NCBI RefSeq assembly: GCF_003590095.1
Contig: NC_039493.1
Location: forward strand, 1,178,001 to 1,242,000
DNA length: 64,000 nucleotides
Origin: Trichoplusia ni
Lineage: Eukaryota; Arthropoda; Insecta; Lepidoptera; Noctuidae
Reading direction: 5' to 3'
Shown here: positions 1-13,600 of the stretch, piece by piece
Numbering within the stretch: the stretch's first letter is position 1
Layout of the letters: each line of letters starts with the position of its first letter
The notes under the pieces: model-generated
Seen by the model: only the letters and a program-made list of their open reading frames with translations
Database searches by the model: none
Told to the model about the DNA's origin: nothing
Position numbers and translations under genes: made by a program

Positions 1-3000
1 AATGATAAGTCTACAGTGCTAGATATCTACTCGATGCTCAAAGAGATCGAAAGTTACGGAGATAATCCTGTAACGACAGTTACCAATACTAATCGTACTG
101 AAAGCGGTGGTAATAAAAATGAGGAAAGAAGCAGTTCGCCTAGGGATAATTTTATGTAAGTTGATAATTGTTTTGTGTTAACGTTCGTTTTCTATTGGAG
201 TTTAAGATAACTGATTTTTGTTTAAGGGAAATATTCGAGTTTCTGGAGAAAGTGGAGCAGAGCGCGAATGATGCTCTATCCGTCGTCACCAACAGTACTC
301 CGCAAGCTACGCCCAAGTGAGTGTATAACAACAATAGTTACCTATCTAAATATTCTCGAAAGCAAGTATACAGTCCCACCTACCCCCTCAATAATAATTC
401 ATGTGGATAATTAAAAAGTATTTGAAATAGTAAGTGATTAAATATATCGCGTCTGTCAGACTCGAGGCGCTACTGAAGCTGCCTCAGACAGAGCTGGCGC
501 AGCGGCTGGTGACGTGCTCGCTGCAGCTGGAGGAGCGCTCCTGCTGCATCGCGCTGCTGCAGGAGAGCCTCACCAACCATAAGGAACAGGTCTGCTTATA
601 ACATCGTACTAAGTATTTTTTAACCAAAGTAGAGTAGTAGTATTCAGAATGAATTTGATCATTTTTGGTGTGAAGGCTTGAATAGGATTGAATAGTTAAG
701 ACTTTTTTAACGGATCTTGCTTAATAGATTCTATCAAAATAAATGCTTGTATTCTCCAGATTAATTTGTATGTTGACTTAAGATTCGCTTTATAATACGC
801 TAAAAATATTATCCTGAACATAAAGAGCTCAAGCCCAATATTGATAGAGTCTGATTCTCAGATAATCCTGAATTAGCTACGAGACAATTATGGACTTCCC
901 ATTTATATCATATAGTTCTTCCATCAACAATATGCTAAAATTGAACTTTTCAGATGATCAACAAAGTGAGCAACTTAGAGAAGCAATCCATTCGGAACAT
1001 TAACAAAGTGAAACAGGAATGCGAAGACACCATCAAGCGGCATCAGAACTTCATCGATCAGGTACAAATCATTACTGAGCCAAGAGCTAAGTGTATGTAT
1101 GATTAATGAGCACTATGCTAAGTGTCCTGCAAAGGGAACTTTTAGAAATTGCAAGAATGAGGTTCACGCTGACGTCTGAAATTGTTATGTATCTAGGTAC
1201 TAATATTATATAAACTGTTATTCATTAGGTTTCCTCTTCATTTATTACTTGTGTGTTCAGTTTAGAATGAAAATCTTTACTCAAGTTTAAGTTAAAGTTA
1301 CTCTCTGTGAAATCGATCTTATTTTACAGAATTAAGAATCCCCGAGACTCGAAAATTTTCGTTTTACTCGAACACATTGATTTGTGACAAGAACTTAGAT
1401 TTCATTACAAATTAAAATATTATTTAACATGAACTCCTATATGATTTGGAAGTGAACCAAATCTTAAACTCATTTAAATTTTGCGACTCAATCCAAATTC
1501 TACCAGTTCGGTACCATAAACGTCAGAATCAATTTCATCTATTACACACTCGTCCCAGTTAATAAACGACAAAAAGACCCTGAACCACCGCATCGAGCAG
1601 CTGGTGGACGAGCGACGCTCGCTGGAGGAGCGCTGGAAGCGCGCGGCGCAGGCGCTGGAGGAGAGGTACAAGCTGGAGCTACGGAACCAGCACGACAAGA
1701 TGCAGGCCGCGCAACAGGTACACACAACACAACCTTATTTGGTTAGGCGGAGAAGCTATTTCTTCTTTTGCCTTCCGCTTGCTATGGAGTAAAGTGGATA
1801 ATTTTTTGCCACCTTTTTCCTATTTCTGATTAATTTCGTTGCGGGTTCCAAGGCAATTAATTGCTTTCCCCTGGGACGCACCGAACTCAAGTGTTTCGGT
1901 GGTTTTCGTTGGTTACATTGTAGATCCTGGCTTACAGGAGTTGTTAGGACGGGCATGTGTGGCGGGCTAAGCCCCATAAAAAATGCGGGGAATACTCATG
2001 GACACTCCCCTCCTTGGGGGAGAAAGCGGGTAGTGTCAGACTCTTACTGACTAAACCTGAACCGCCGTGCAACATCTGCTTTAAGTCGGTGTGCGACAAT
2101 GCATAGGAATTGTCAAGCGGATCACACCCTGACGGCCCACACTACTGGCAGCGGGACAAGAAGAATTGCAACGCATTACCATACTCGTTCATGGTGGTTA
2201 CTTTTAGTCGGTAAGAGTCTGACCCAACCCATTCTGTCCCCCGAGCGAGCAGGTATCCACACCATCTCCTTCACGTTTCTCATAAATACTTTAATATGCT
2301 TAACATTGATAATTAATGCTAATGAGAGCCTTCCAGTACCTCTTAAACCAAAACTATGTGAGTGGGAGGCCCTGTTAACTTACATACAGTCGAAAATTGG
2401 ATTGGTAGATAAATGTTCATTTGTACATAGCCCGAGTCATGTTTTATGCATTGCTGATATTTCATAACACTTGTAGTCTTCATACATGGCTATCCTAAAA
2501 CCTATTATCCTTGTCTTTCATTTCCTCTCATATTGCATACGCTTATCACGATTTCAGGTTGCAAGACAGCGCTGGGTTCGACAGAAAGCGGAAAAAATTA
2601 AGGTACAACTCACTGTTACGCATTTATATTTTCTTTCTAAACACCAAATTGAAGTATCACTATTTTATAAATGCTGAAGCCTGTTTTCTAGATTCATCTA
2701 TGCTCTGCCATATTTAGTGTACAAAATTATAACAGCTAATATTTCAGCACATGTTTAACATGTCATTAAATGTTAAATAAACATCGGTGTTTTGACTTTA
2801 ATTCACCGAGAATAAAACGAAGATACATTTATGTTTTAATCCCTAGGAGTTAACAGTAAAAGGTCTAGAAGGTGAGCTTCGCGAGATGGCGGAGCGGCAA
2901 CAGAAGGAGATCTCTGACTTGAAGATGATGCACGCCGAGCACAGCGGCCGGACGCAGGCCAAGCATGCGCAGGAGCTGGAGGAACTGCGTCGGGTGCTGG

Positions 3001-6000
3001 AGGAGGAGAAGGAGGCCGCGCTCGTCAAGGAGAGGCATCTGGCTAGCTCCAGGTGAGGGGATAACCGGGTTATAAATGTTTGGGGTAATACGAAGGGATT
3101 TTTTTGGTCCCAGTCTCAGTATTTTCGCTCAAGCTAAGGTGTGTGTGTACTTAAGTAACAATTACCTCAAAAATAATAATTTTGTCCATAACCATCATAT
3201 GAAATTTAATGAAACGTTTAATGTTTTATCTGAAATCTATCTGGAATTTAATCAGTGGGTAATCAGTTCCAATTTGCTGTATCGCTAATTTGCAGTTGGC
3301 TAATTTCTAAGTCCTAATTATGGAGTATGTACTCTCCTAAGGGAAAGAAATGTTCTCATATTTTCAATATTTAATATGATGTCGAATGTTACCTCCCTAG
3401 ACTTGAGAAGCAGATCCTGGAGATAGAGCTGACGTACCAGGAGCAGCGCACCCGCCTCGTGGCAGACATGCGCGCTGAGAACGAGAGGGTCGCGCGGGAC
3501 CTGGCCGACAGGGAGCGGGCGCAGAGGGACGAACTCGGTAATATATATAATGTAGTGGGGCTTTGAAGAATATTAAATCATAATTTTGATATTTTGTTCG
3601 CAAGAATTGTTCGTAATCTAGATAGTTAAAAGCCTTTGAAATTGACCAGTGGTGTGACTATGTCGTTGATGAGGGTCTGAATCTTTGAACAAGGGCTTTT
3701 TCTTGCTGAAACTTCTTGGTATTTTATTGTTTTGTCGCGAAACTGATCTTGTCTGACTACAGATTTTTTTCCAAGAGCACAAAAAATACAATAACTAAAT
3801 TGGGCTATAGAATCAGAAATGATTTAATAATATTTCTTCGCTTTGCGACCTACATCCATATATTATTCTCTTCTTTCTTTCTTTTCAACTTGCAATAAAC
3901 CTTCTTCTGCAGAAAAATGGAAAGCTGAACAAGAAAAAATGATAGAAGAAAGAAAGCAGCTGATGGAGCACGAGATAATGAAAGAAAAGAAGAAGCACGA
4001 GGTTAGTTATCATAACAGCCAGGGCTAACTATCAGTGATGTAGTAAGCAATTCCTTTCACGAGTGTAACCTGATAATTAATTTCCAAAACATTCCAGGAA
4101 GAAATGAAACTACGCGAGATCGAAATACAGAAGCAGCTAGAAGACTACAAGAAGCAGTTGGAAGTGGAGCAGCAGGCGCAGATCAAGCGGAAGACGGCGG
4201 AGATCATAGCGCAGCACAAGCAGGAGAGGGACAAGGAGATAGAGAGGGCCATCGAGAGCATGGAGGCCGAGGCCCAGGCCGGCAGGAGGGAGCTGCAGGA
4301 CGCGCTCAGGTGGGGAGGGAAACTCTAGCATTACGTCATCATCAGCAGCTCGTAGTAGTCCAATATTGGATATATACCTTTCCTAAAGTCGCTTAGTGGC
4401 TCTTTCAACTGCCTGATGTATCTAATCGCCTGTTGACTGGCATTGAAAGAACAATAAAATTTTCCTTTTTTTCTACATTTAAACGTAATACGTTTCTTAA
4501 TTAGTTTATTTAGGATAGCACCTAGCAGAGCTGTTTTTTTTGTATCGGTATTGGATAGGTGGGGAATGTGTCTCAGTTAATTCGTAAAGATAACTCGCTT
4601 CCATATTTTTTTTCTTTTTTCGCCGCCGTTGCTAAATAGCTTTAAATATTGCTAAATTATCCAAAATTACTTCATCCCATTCCTTTAATATATCTGCAAA
4701 ACACAAATTGTGTTGTTCAAAAAAACACTGGCTTCAGTATCAGAGGACTCACCTAGCGCAGGAGCCTGGGTTTCAAATATGATTGTGCCTTATTTTTATG
4801 CCAGTAAAACCCTTTTTATTTTTTATATCTTCATCTGTAGGAGAAATAAGGATCAGTACGAGGCGGAGCTGAAGGAGCTGGCGGAGACTGAGCAGGCCAC
4901 GCTGAGGAGGTACCAGGACGCGCAGGCCAGGATACGACACACCGAGGACAGATGTATGTCCAGACAGCCCAGCGTGGAAGTAATCACGACAAACCCCGCG
5001 TAGAACAAGCATTTGTGTGAACCAGGAATGCTTGTCTTAAGTTTGGGTGTATTTGTGCATGATACATGAATATTTGTGAAACCCCCCGCGACACAAGGAT
5101 TAAATTCCTTAGTGCGGGAGTCGTTTTTTTTTTAAGGAAAAAGAAAAGAACGTATGATGTGGATGGGGCTGGTCTAAGCGAAAGTATGGATTGGAAGGAC
5201 GGTCGTATGAAGGATTGCTACGCATTGCCATACACCGACACAAAAACGCGGGATGTAGTGGCACGGTTAGGTTTAGGTTTACTCACTGGAGGGAGTGTCC
5301 GTCAGGATTCCACTACCATATCATAAAAAAGTTCTTTAGAAGATGCTAGTTTTCGCCAATGTTATTCGAGCAGTCGATCAGTACAAAATAAAATATGATC
5401 AATATAAATTAATGGGAAATGAAGAGTTCCATTACGAGAATGAAATGAATTAGTCATTAAATAAATATGTTAAAAGTTTTCAACAACGGTTACAATCGTA
5501 CCGCAACTTCAATTCAAAACGGGTTCTGATTAACCTGGAGAATGTTTTTGATTTTCCGTAGGTGCTGAAATGGAAGTTATGATATCCCAGCTGGAGACAC
5601 GAAACCGAGTCTTGACTGAAGTAAGTAGCTTTATCACTTATATAATAAGATATGCTCAATAAAAGCCGTAATTGCGTTTTCTGATAACAAAATGTCTTCC
5701 TTTATTCACATTTTACAACAAAAGTTTTATTACATTAAACATATTAAACAAAAAACCAACATTTAAAGCCTTTTCTTGTAAGCAAATAATATGATGAACA
5801 TTCTTTATATTATAAAGGAGAATATTTTTCCTAAAGTGACATGAGCTCACTTTTTGTGTTTTATTAATTTTATTTCTTCATGCAGAAGAATACTCAACTG
5901 GAATCCCGGGCAGAGGAAGTGAGAGCCAGCTGCGAGGAGAAGTGGAAGAACACGGTGAGCGGCCTCAAGAAGGAGATGGAGGACATGAAGAAGGTGCACG

Positions 6001-7105
6001 AGGAGCAGATGCACCAGCTATACGCCAAGTATGATAGCTGAATACATGTTGTAAAGTAGCAGGGAAGGGGAGAACTTATACCCGGGCGAGATGATAGTAT
6101 AATATTAATTTTTAACAACATACAACCGGCTTGAAGTCTTCCGGCTAGAAGACTAGTGAGCCAAAATAGATAATATATTTATGGGACGAAATGACAGCTA
6201 CTTCACGTTAATAAAAAAGTTACAAAATCGGTTCTATCCAATCTGAGGTTCGGAGGTAACATACATTAAACAATTAAGACAAATAAAGAACCTCCCTTCC
6301 GGTTGAGAAAGATGTTGAAAAGTGTCAAGTTTCCAAACGGAGGCAAATTGCTAAAATGTATTGAAATGACAACTCTTCCTTACGTGTCACGTGTCGTTTT
6401 CACATCATCTCAGGCTTTTGCGCTATTGTAAATGACAATTGTCAAGACACGCTGGACATTTTAAATTTGGATAGGTGTAAGGGCATAGTCGAGGAAATCG
6501 CAAAGTGCTAAGGGTTCGAACCCCAAGCGCTTCCATATTTGCCTATTTTAAGTCAGGTGTTTTATGCATGTGATTCAAATGTATATATAACCCCTATGTT
6601 AAAAGGCTTGAATTTCTTACTGCTGGATTTGTTTTGACAAAGAAACGCCGAGAAGATTGCTCAGGAGGAGACTGTTTATGACCCCAGTAAATAAACTTTT
6701 CTATTATTGGTGTAAAGTAAGAGAGTAACGTAATATCTTCAAATTAGAGTAGTAACACGTACACGGTCTGAGACGAAAGTCGATGAACAAAATGATTCAG
6801 CTACTTATTCATGAATAGTGTGAAGGAAGTTATTAGTAGATTCTCAGTGTTAAAGCCATTATTTTCCTCTCAACTCGTAATTAATGACAAAATTCTATCA
6901 CTGGTAATCGACTTTACTTCCTGTCTGTACCATCGTTACATTATTTACTATACTAAAGTATTTTTGTAGGGTAAAAGTAGCAGTAGCACGAAAAGACTCA
7001 GCAATACAGGCACTGACTCGAGAAGCCGGCAAGTACCAAGAGAAGATCACACTGTTGGAGCAGAAACTGCAGCAGCAAAGGAAAGACTACCTCAAGCATA
7101 AGTGA
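1..7105 (+). CDS. CEP131: CEP131/AZI1 (dilatory) centriolar-satellite coiled-coil protein, 3' part
   Basis: Fourteen exons read in one continuous phase: 1-155, 227-316, 460-589, 954-1061, 1559-1717, 2558-2602, 2847-3052, 3401-3537, 3913-4001, 4098-4309, 4841-4953, 5562-5620, 5886-6028 and 6970-7105 (TGA). They give 593 residues; the 5' end lies left of the window. The product is nearly all charged coiled coil. Recognised family blocks include ELTVKGLEGELREMAERQQ (exon at 2847), ERDKEIERAIESMEAEAQ (exon at 4098), a KDQYEAELKELAETEQ block and a C-terminal RVKVAVARKDSAI-like block (here KVKVAVARK), all in the same order as in vertebrate CEP131. The family works at centriolar satellites and the ciliary transition zone; the fly orthologue, dilatory, is needed for cilium formation. 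The N-terminal half and any IQ motif are not visible here. The introns hold several repeat fragments. The family assignment rests on remembered conserved blocks and I regard it as firm; single exon edges may be off by a few bases. Confidence 0.88.
1975..2260. repeat. Dispersed repeat fragment in CEP131 intron
   Basis: This stretch is markedly more GC-rich than the surrounding intron. It contains the phrases GTGTCAGACTCTTACTGACT and a run of C/G-rich stem-like sequence (CTCCCCTCCTTGGGGGAG). Such phrases recur in lepidopteran interspersed repeats as I remember them. The ends are not resolved and no terminal repeats are evident. The open frame from 2099 to 2467 crossing it is not taken as a gene. 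Confidence 0.4.
5070..5335. repeat. Dispersed repeat fragment with stem-loop
   Basis: Intronic block that begins with a clear stem-loop: CCGC and AAGGA at about 5086-5104 pair with TCCTT and GCGG shortly downstream, and the block continues with a poly-T tract and a GC-rich tail. This arrangement is familiar from lepidopteran interspersed repeats. It is non-coding, and the open frame 5066-5326 is considered incidental. Family name not assigned. Confidence 0.4.
6465..6545 (+). repeat. tRNA-like SINE remnant
   Basis: Contains a good RNA polymerase III B box (GGTTCGAACCC, about 6513-6523) and a weak A-box-like segment (ATAGTCGAGG) at the expected distance upstream. No matching acceptor stem or anticodon arm can be drawn, so this is a tRNA-derived SINE or pseudo-tRNA rather than a tRNA gene. 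Confidence 0.35.
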
Positions 7106-8400
7106 ATAAGGACCAATTTACCTTAACTTTATATGAACCAACTGTGTTTAATGTGTTAATAATCTTGTGTAGGTACTTGGGACTAAGGATCATATTTTGT
7201 GGTCTATTATTATAATTTATATTAGTTTGATTTTGTGGGGAAAGAGTAAAAAGGAATCGAGATCGATTGTTTTTCTCGCTCGTTAACTTAAATATTTTAT
7301 GTGATGTAATACCAAACAGTATTTGATTATGTGTTCGCCAATTTAAATTAATTTATTATTATAGAACTCAGTGTCAATTTTGTGCTATTGCTAGTCATGA
7401 AAATATAATTTCGACAATCTCCTATGTTGGTAGAATTGACGGTAGATGTTGGTAGATTCTTACAAAATTGAGATTAGATGCAAAAATGTGCTCAAATTTA
7501 TGATTATGGATCTTTTACTTATAGTTATGCTGTCACAATGAATTAAATGATATGTGACGACATACTAGTCTTATAAAACGAATATCGATTACTGCCCAGG
7601 GAAATTTAAATGGCTGAGTCGAGGCCCAGTTTTTATTTGTAACATAGCCTACAAATTGTAATATATGCCATTTTGTTCAGAGACTTGCCATACATATTCT
7701 CAAGTTTTCCTAAACGAATAATCTTCACAGTGTGCGCTTATCCTTATCGAAGCTAAATAGATATTCTAAAACTTGATAAAAAAAACCACCAGTGGTGTTC
7801 TCTTATACTACGTAGTTCGTACGTCCACGCAATGGATACAAATTAAGGCACCTTATTATTTAATTTAAAAGCTTGAGTTTTAAAGCTTGTTTGTAGTTTT
7901 GGTACTAAAAGAACCCAGGTGTAGGTAAGGTTATTCAAGAGAAATCCTTGCTAGTCTGAATTACACTTAAAGTTACAAAATATTAAGTTCTTTATTTTAG
8001 TAAAGGGATACTGGGATAGTGTCTATACTCCTATTGAGAGCCCTCGCTTATAGCTTTTTTTGATTAAATATCGGTTGGATTAAATATAATTTTACTTTTT
8101 ATACTCAGTTGCCATCCATACTGTCGTTCTACAAAAATAAATACCCCACCGGCTAAAATTGCGTCACATTGTGTACTGTGTAGCAAATAATATGTATTAA
8201 AAATTATGATATTTTGTACATTGTTATTTATTTTACCAAATAATGTTCTTTTATTGATCCCTAATGTTCTCGAGTTTGACATGTGTGTTTTAATTTATTG
8301 TCACTGGTTTTGTACTGGCTTTAAACCACGCCTTTTGGTTATTTATTCTACTCATATCGCCATGGAATGTGCTTGCCAATGAATAAAGTATTTTTTGAAC
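7106..8400 (+). other. CEP131 3' UTR and polyadenylation region
   Basis: AT-rich sequence after the TGA at 7103-7105 with no credible coding content. An AATAAA signal at 8382-8387 is the most likely 3' processing signal, giving a 3' UTR of about 1.3 kb. The next gene (deadpan-like, minus strand) ends at 8949, so the two genes are tail to tail with only about 550 bases between the signal and the other stop codon. UTR extent is inferred; no transcript evidence is available. Confidence 0.5.
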
Positions 8401-8948
8401 ATTGATTTGATGTCTTATTGTATCAATTTCACTTCAACCGACTTTTAAAAGAGTAGTCCTGTTTTTTCGTTGTTTATTATTCGTATTCCCTAAACGTGTC
8501 AAGTCTTAACATTTCAGAGGCCTATAAAAATATTAAATCTATTATTTCCAACAGCTGGGCAAAATTATATTAATTTCACTGACTATTTTATCATGAACCC
8601 GTTCACACTTATCTACTAAATGGAGGTCTTAAAACAAACACAAAATAAGTATCAACCAAAAGGTAAAAAATATTTTAATATAACGCAGTACCACAGGTAC
8701 ATACTTAAAGCTATCGAGGCACTTACGCGAGGCTAGGAACTCCTAAAACCCTCTCTAGACATAAATTTAAACAAATAACTCTCATTTCAACCATATATCA
8801 GATTTTTAAACAAAACATCAATAAAAAGGTTTTATACTAATTTACCAAAGGTATTTTGTATCACTTGTTTTTCACTCAACTTCATGTCGACAGATACTTC
8901 AGACATTTTCACACAAAACTGTAATGTTTTGTACTCGTAGTTTGCTTT

Positions 8949-10673
8949 TCACCAAGGTCGCCACATCTCGGTACTGGACGAAGTACCTTGGCTTGGGGAC
9001 TTGGAGCTGGTGTCAGCTTCCACCTTCAAATCTCTGGGTGCGTTCTGTTGTGAGGACTGCGCTAGCGACGCCGCCGTGTGACTTATCACAGTTCGTGGTA
9101 CAGGAGGCTGGACCTCGAAAGCAGATTCCCTAACTGAAGGAATGCTCTCAGGAACGGTTAACTTTTTGGGGTGAAACACTGGTATTCTGTCCGACACTCT
9201 CGTGAACGCGGATTTGTCTGGGGTTCTGTAGATTTCAGGAATTTTCTCCTCAGTTCTGATCATCTTCGGCGCAGGACCCGACACTTCCATCACCGGCCGC
9301 TTTAACTTGTGCCGCATAGAGTAGTCCACCGCCCTCTTTGGTGACGCATCGATTCCTATTTTATAGTTCTCCACATCGATCACTATTGATAACGGCTCCA
9401 TGAATTTCTTATGTCTTAACGGTTCTTGTCTGTTTTCTGGTGATATCGTGGTTGACGACACTGTTGGTTTCTGTGTTTCTGGGCTGGAGTCTTGATCTGA
9501 GGCGGATCTGCTGGGCGGGGTGGGGAACGGGAACGTCTGGACTGGTCTTGGAGGAGTTTCGAGTTCTGTAGAGGAGTCGCAGGCTGAGTCACAGGAGAGA
9601 GGGCTGAGAGGAGGGCTTGTGGGTCGGGTGGACTTGACGAAGTGGAACGCGCTTGGTCTCTCATCGTCTAGTCTTAGAGGATCAGGGAGTAGAGGTGCGT
9701 AGTCTCTTGGTTGGAGAGTGTCCATGCCTCCTACGCATGATGTTAGGTGGTTGCCCAGCCGGTGTCTGAGTCCGGTGGGGACGCTGGCGAGGCGGGACAG
9801 ATAGCGGCGCACCTCGACGGCGCAGTCGCTGAAGCCTGCCTTGAAGCGCTGCAGCACTGCCGGGTCCGCGGCGATGGCGGCGGCCAGCTGCTGACGCTGC
9901 ATCTTCTGAAGATGTTTCACGGTCAGCTCGAGGATATCCGCCTTCTCTAACTTGGCGTGGCGAGCTGGCTGTAAACAATACAGAAATATAGTTAGCTAAA
10001 AGGCGTACAGGATTCTTATTAGAATGGTTTAAAATAAGATTGCGTCACTTTGCACTAAAATTGTTTAAAGATATTTTTTGAATATTTGTTTAATTATTTC
10101 AAATCCCAGGGTAAATTTCAAAAAACAACACAAAACTTAATTGAAACCAATATTTTTTTTGATCATCTGGTGATATGCCGGAAAAGTTACACTATATTTC
10201 ACAACAAATAAATAGCAGACAAAAGTTTTGAATTAACTAAGTAAAACTATTGAATGAGTTATGTAACTTACGTCTTTTTCACTATCTACGAGCAATTCCT
10301 TCAGCTCGTTGAGGCAGTGGTTGATGCGCGCGCGCCGCTTCTTCTCCATTATTGGTTTATTCGTCTGGAAATTATAAATCACATGTTAAATCTTCGATTT
10401 TTACTTGAATTTTCTTAAAAACTGCCTAATTCACTACTCTAAAGTTTTAACAAATAAATAATGTAATTTTTTGTACAATTATTTTTAAAACTTTTATCAA
10501 ATATTAATTGATCGAAAAACTACTCAAAGATTCACATTAATAATTCACTACATCGGAGGTTCACCTCACAAAAATACGAAACACTTATTCACCTTTCGCA
10601 ATTCTGCCTTCGACATCCCGTGGCTTGGTTCAGAGAACCCGGTTTGGGAGTCATCATCTTCACTACACGGCAT
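8949..10673 (-). CDS. dpn: Deadpan-like bHLH-Orange (HES family) transcriptional repressor
   Basis: Three coding exons on the minus strand: 10593-10673 (ATG at 10673), 10272-10364 and 8949-9968 (TGA at 8949-8951), giving 397 residues. The bHLH lies at about residues 28-88. It starts MSKAELRKTNKPIMEKKRRA, with the proline-containing basic region typical of Hairy/E(spl)/HES factors, which bind N-box/class C sites. Residues following, through DPARHAKLEKADILELTVKH, complete helix 2. An Orange domain follows (FKAGFSDCAVEVRRYLSRL). The protein ends exactly in WRPW, the Groucho-recruiting tetrapeptide. The SKAELRKTNKP block just before the basic region and the ALAAAI-type spacer after helix 2 fit Deadpan better than Hairy. 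Family role: repressor maintaining neuroblast identity and sex/segmentation inputs, usually under Notch. The middle is low complexity (Pro/Ser). The family is certain; assignment to deadpan rather than hairy is likely but rests on memory of the family. Confidence 0.9.
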
Positions 10674-13600
10674 TGTCACTTCACGATGTATTTAGAACTT
10701 ATTTAACACGACACGTCTACCCTGGACGGTGGCCGATCACCTTATGAGGATACCCGTCCGTAACTGTACAAGCAAAATTCAATTGCTTTCTATCCAGCCA
10801 TCCCGGTTATGAGTTGTAGCCCCAAACATGTGTTTGTCTCTCTCTTACGCAGGGGTTGCTGCGGTGGGAACTGTATCGGTATGTTTTGTTTTGGTGCCGT
10901 CTCTCTCTGATGGGGAACGTTGTGAATGGAGAGCTTAGGCTCAGTTGCTAGCGAGACAGCTGTTTTGTGTTCGATTCCGTGCGAAAAATGGTCGGGTTTT
11001 GATAGGCAATTTGTTATGAACTTGAAAACATGAACTATTAGAAAAATATTTTAAGAATATATATTAAAGTAATCTAGTTTTTTTTACGATACTTTTAATT
11101 GTAATTTAAGTTCCTATGGTTTCTAAAAAAATATATGTTGTCTTTCAACTTTGTCACAATAAAATATTTTGTCGTAAAATTCAATTAGTTATATTTTATT
11201 AAAATCATTAACTGGCTACAGAAAATTAATTCGCAAATTACATATAAAACACAATAATAAAAACTTAAACAATAACGCATCGAGTGAAGCTACACCTGCG
11301 GACCCTTATCCTGTATAGTATGGGAATGCGCGTACGCACGCACATCAAGAACCGCAATAATTGTCCTTCCGCCCCTCGCAGCTAACTCCGTACTTGATGA
11401 ACCCCACCTTTCCATAAAGTCTCATGATTATTTTCACTATAAACTGTTCACTTTACTCGCAACTTTATAGGTGCAACGTAGCGTAAAGGGAAGGTGGAGT
11501 ATGAAGTTTCGAGTTTTTTTTGTGGCCGTGTGTTCGCAGGTAATTGTGGTACTTTATGGGTGGGGGTGAGTATGAGTTCCCACGGCGCCGCGGACTGTGG
11601 GAATGTGTGTTAGGTGCAAAGGGTTCTTGTGACGCTATGCGCGATTTGCGTTTGTTTGTCGTGCACTCAAAAAAAGTTGCGATTTTTGAACCTTCTTGCG
11701 TGCTAATATTTAAATTGGCAATTTGTTAAAATAAAACTAAGCTCATTTTTAAGTATGTTCATTTCTTAAATCTATTATTAATCGTATATTTACCAAATCG
11801 ATATGATAATTTACTACTTTTGACAACTCATCCTTAAACATCATTGAATATTTATAAGTGCCTCAAGTGAGTAGGTTAGGTAGTATCGTAAAAAAAACTA
11901 AGCCTAAGCTTTAAAAAAATGGGTCAATGCTAATTTAATAGAAGAAGGTTCTTACTGACCTAAATATGTCCTTCTAAATAAAATGGAACTACTTATCCAA
12001 TTACGTCATCATGAAACGTTTCGGGCCTCTTTGAAAGACTCCCTATTTCATTATCACTAAGTACCAAAAATCCTTGATTTCATAAGTACATGCAACCCTT
12101 CCTTTACTATAGTTTATGTACAGGAATCTTATCTTTGGGTACGTGTAGGTGAATAATATATCATACATGCTTGAAACACGTGCGGATTTATTTTCTGGAT
12201 ACGTTAGATTGCCTATTACGTTAACAAATGATGTGGCTTTCTATTGGTAAAAATAATTCCAATATCGGTTCAGTAGTTCCTGAGATTATCCCTACAACAT
12301 CTAATTTATAGTATTAATAACACAGTATAGATATATAACTTTACCTCCTTATACAATACTTTAATACTTACAGTACAGATGTAGATGTCAAAAAAAGCCC
12401 ATAGCAGTCTATTTCCGTAAACAAGGCAAGCCGTTACATCCAGGTGTCCAAACGACCTTTCCTCCCTTCAATAAATATTTAATAAATATTTAATTAGTCT
12501 GCCAACCATTTCTCCCACGGTGTCCACTCATATTTACAAACTTAGCTATACAGATGTCCTCACAAGAATCATCGTAAATTAAACCTTATGCCCGTGACAT
12601 AACCTCTAATAAACTGCATGTATAATTTGGCCAGGATTTTAAAACAAATTTATGGTTGCGCTTGTGGCATTAAATATTTCACCTTATGTGTATAGTTCTA
12701 AGGGATATTTTGCAATGTAAGGTATGCTAGTTAGCTTTAAACGTGTGATGGTTTTTAAGGAGAGTGGCCAAGTGTGACGATATTCCATGCAATCGCGTGA
12801 TGAGCCTAATGAATGGTGAATAATTTGAATGTCACATGTCGCTGACGCGTTTCGGGGCTCGGTCGGCCCGGGGTGGCTGTGAGAACCTTTTGTTTATTCA
12901 TTTAAATTAATTTATTAGTTTGATGATCTGGGAATTAGGTACGATGACAAACAGATGGCGAGGGGAGGTTACCAATTTTTGCATGTGGAATATTTTATCC
13001 CAAATTCTAAGCTAGCTCAAATAAAATACTATCAACTATCAGCTTAAGTGCTTTTTCAAATAATATTTTGCGAAACCTTCACTTTAAATACACCGAAGTC
13101 CCTTGTAACAAAATCTACATCTTTCCATACACATTACCCGCCCCTATAAGTATAAAAACCAGCCAAAGTTCATCGCCTTTTTGGACGCCGGTCGAGGACC
13201 CATTGTTGACGAATTTGACTCACATCCGCACATCTACAACACAATTAAACTTTTAAAACATTTATGTGTTCTTATAGCAAATAGACATCCTCTAACTTCG
13301 GTAAAGTTATTCCCTGGTTGTCCATCTGATACATCATGATTGATCTCCAGATCTTAACTTACACCTTTAACATTAAAAAGATAGTTATTGGAAATCGAAG
13401 AATCAATATCAGTTGTAAAAAATACGCCGATTCCCACCGCATAACACGTGATGAAGTATCTAGGTCATAAGGTCAACGTCTATCTAGGATGCTAGGCAGA
13501 CCGTTCGCTGCGGCCAAAGCCCCTGTATATCCTGCACTTGATTCTACTTTTTTATATCACTCATTCAAACTACGAATTCCATAGTCCCGACGACTTCCTA

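Noticed and set aside
2099..2467. 122-codon open frame in CEP131 intron
   Set aside because: Overlaps a dispersed repeat and lies inside an intron of a gene on the same strand; composition not protein-like.
6480..6540. tRNA gene
   Set aside because: B box only; no cloverleaf can be drawn.
8949..10673. Assignment of the bHLH gene as hairy
   Set aside because: The SKAELRKTNKP block before the basic region and the spacer after helix 2 fit Deadpan better; hairy remains a minor alternative.
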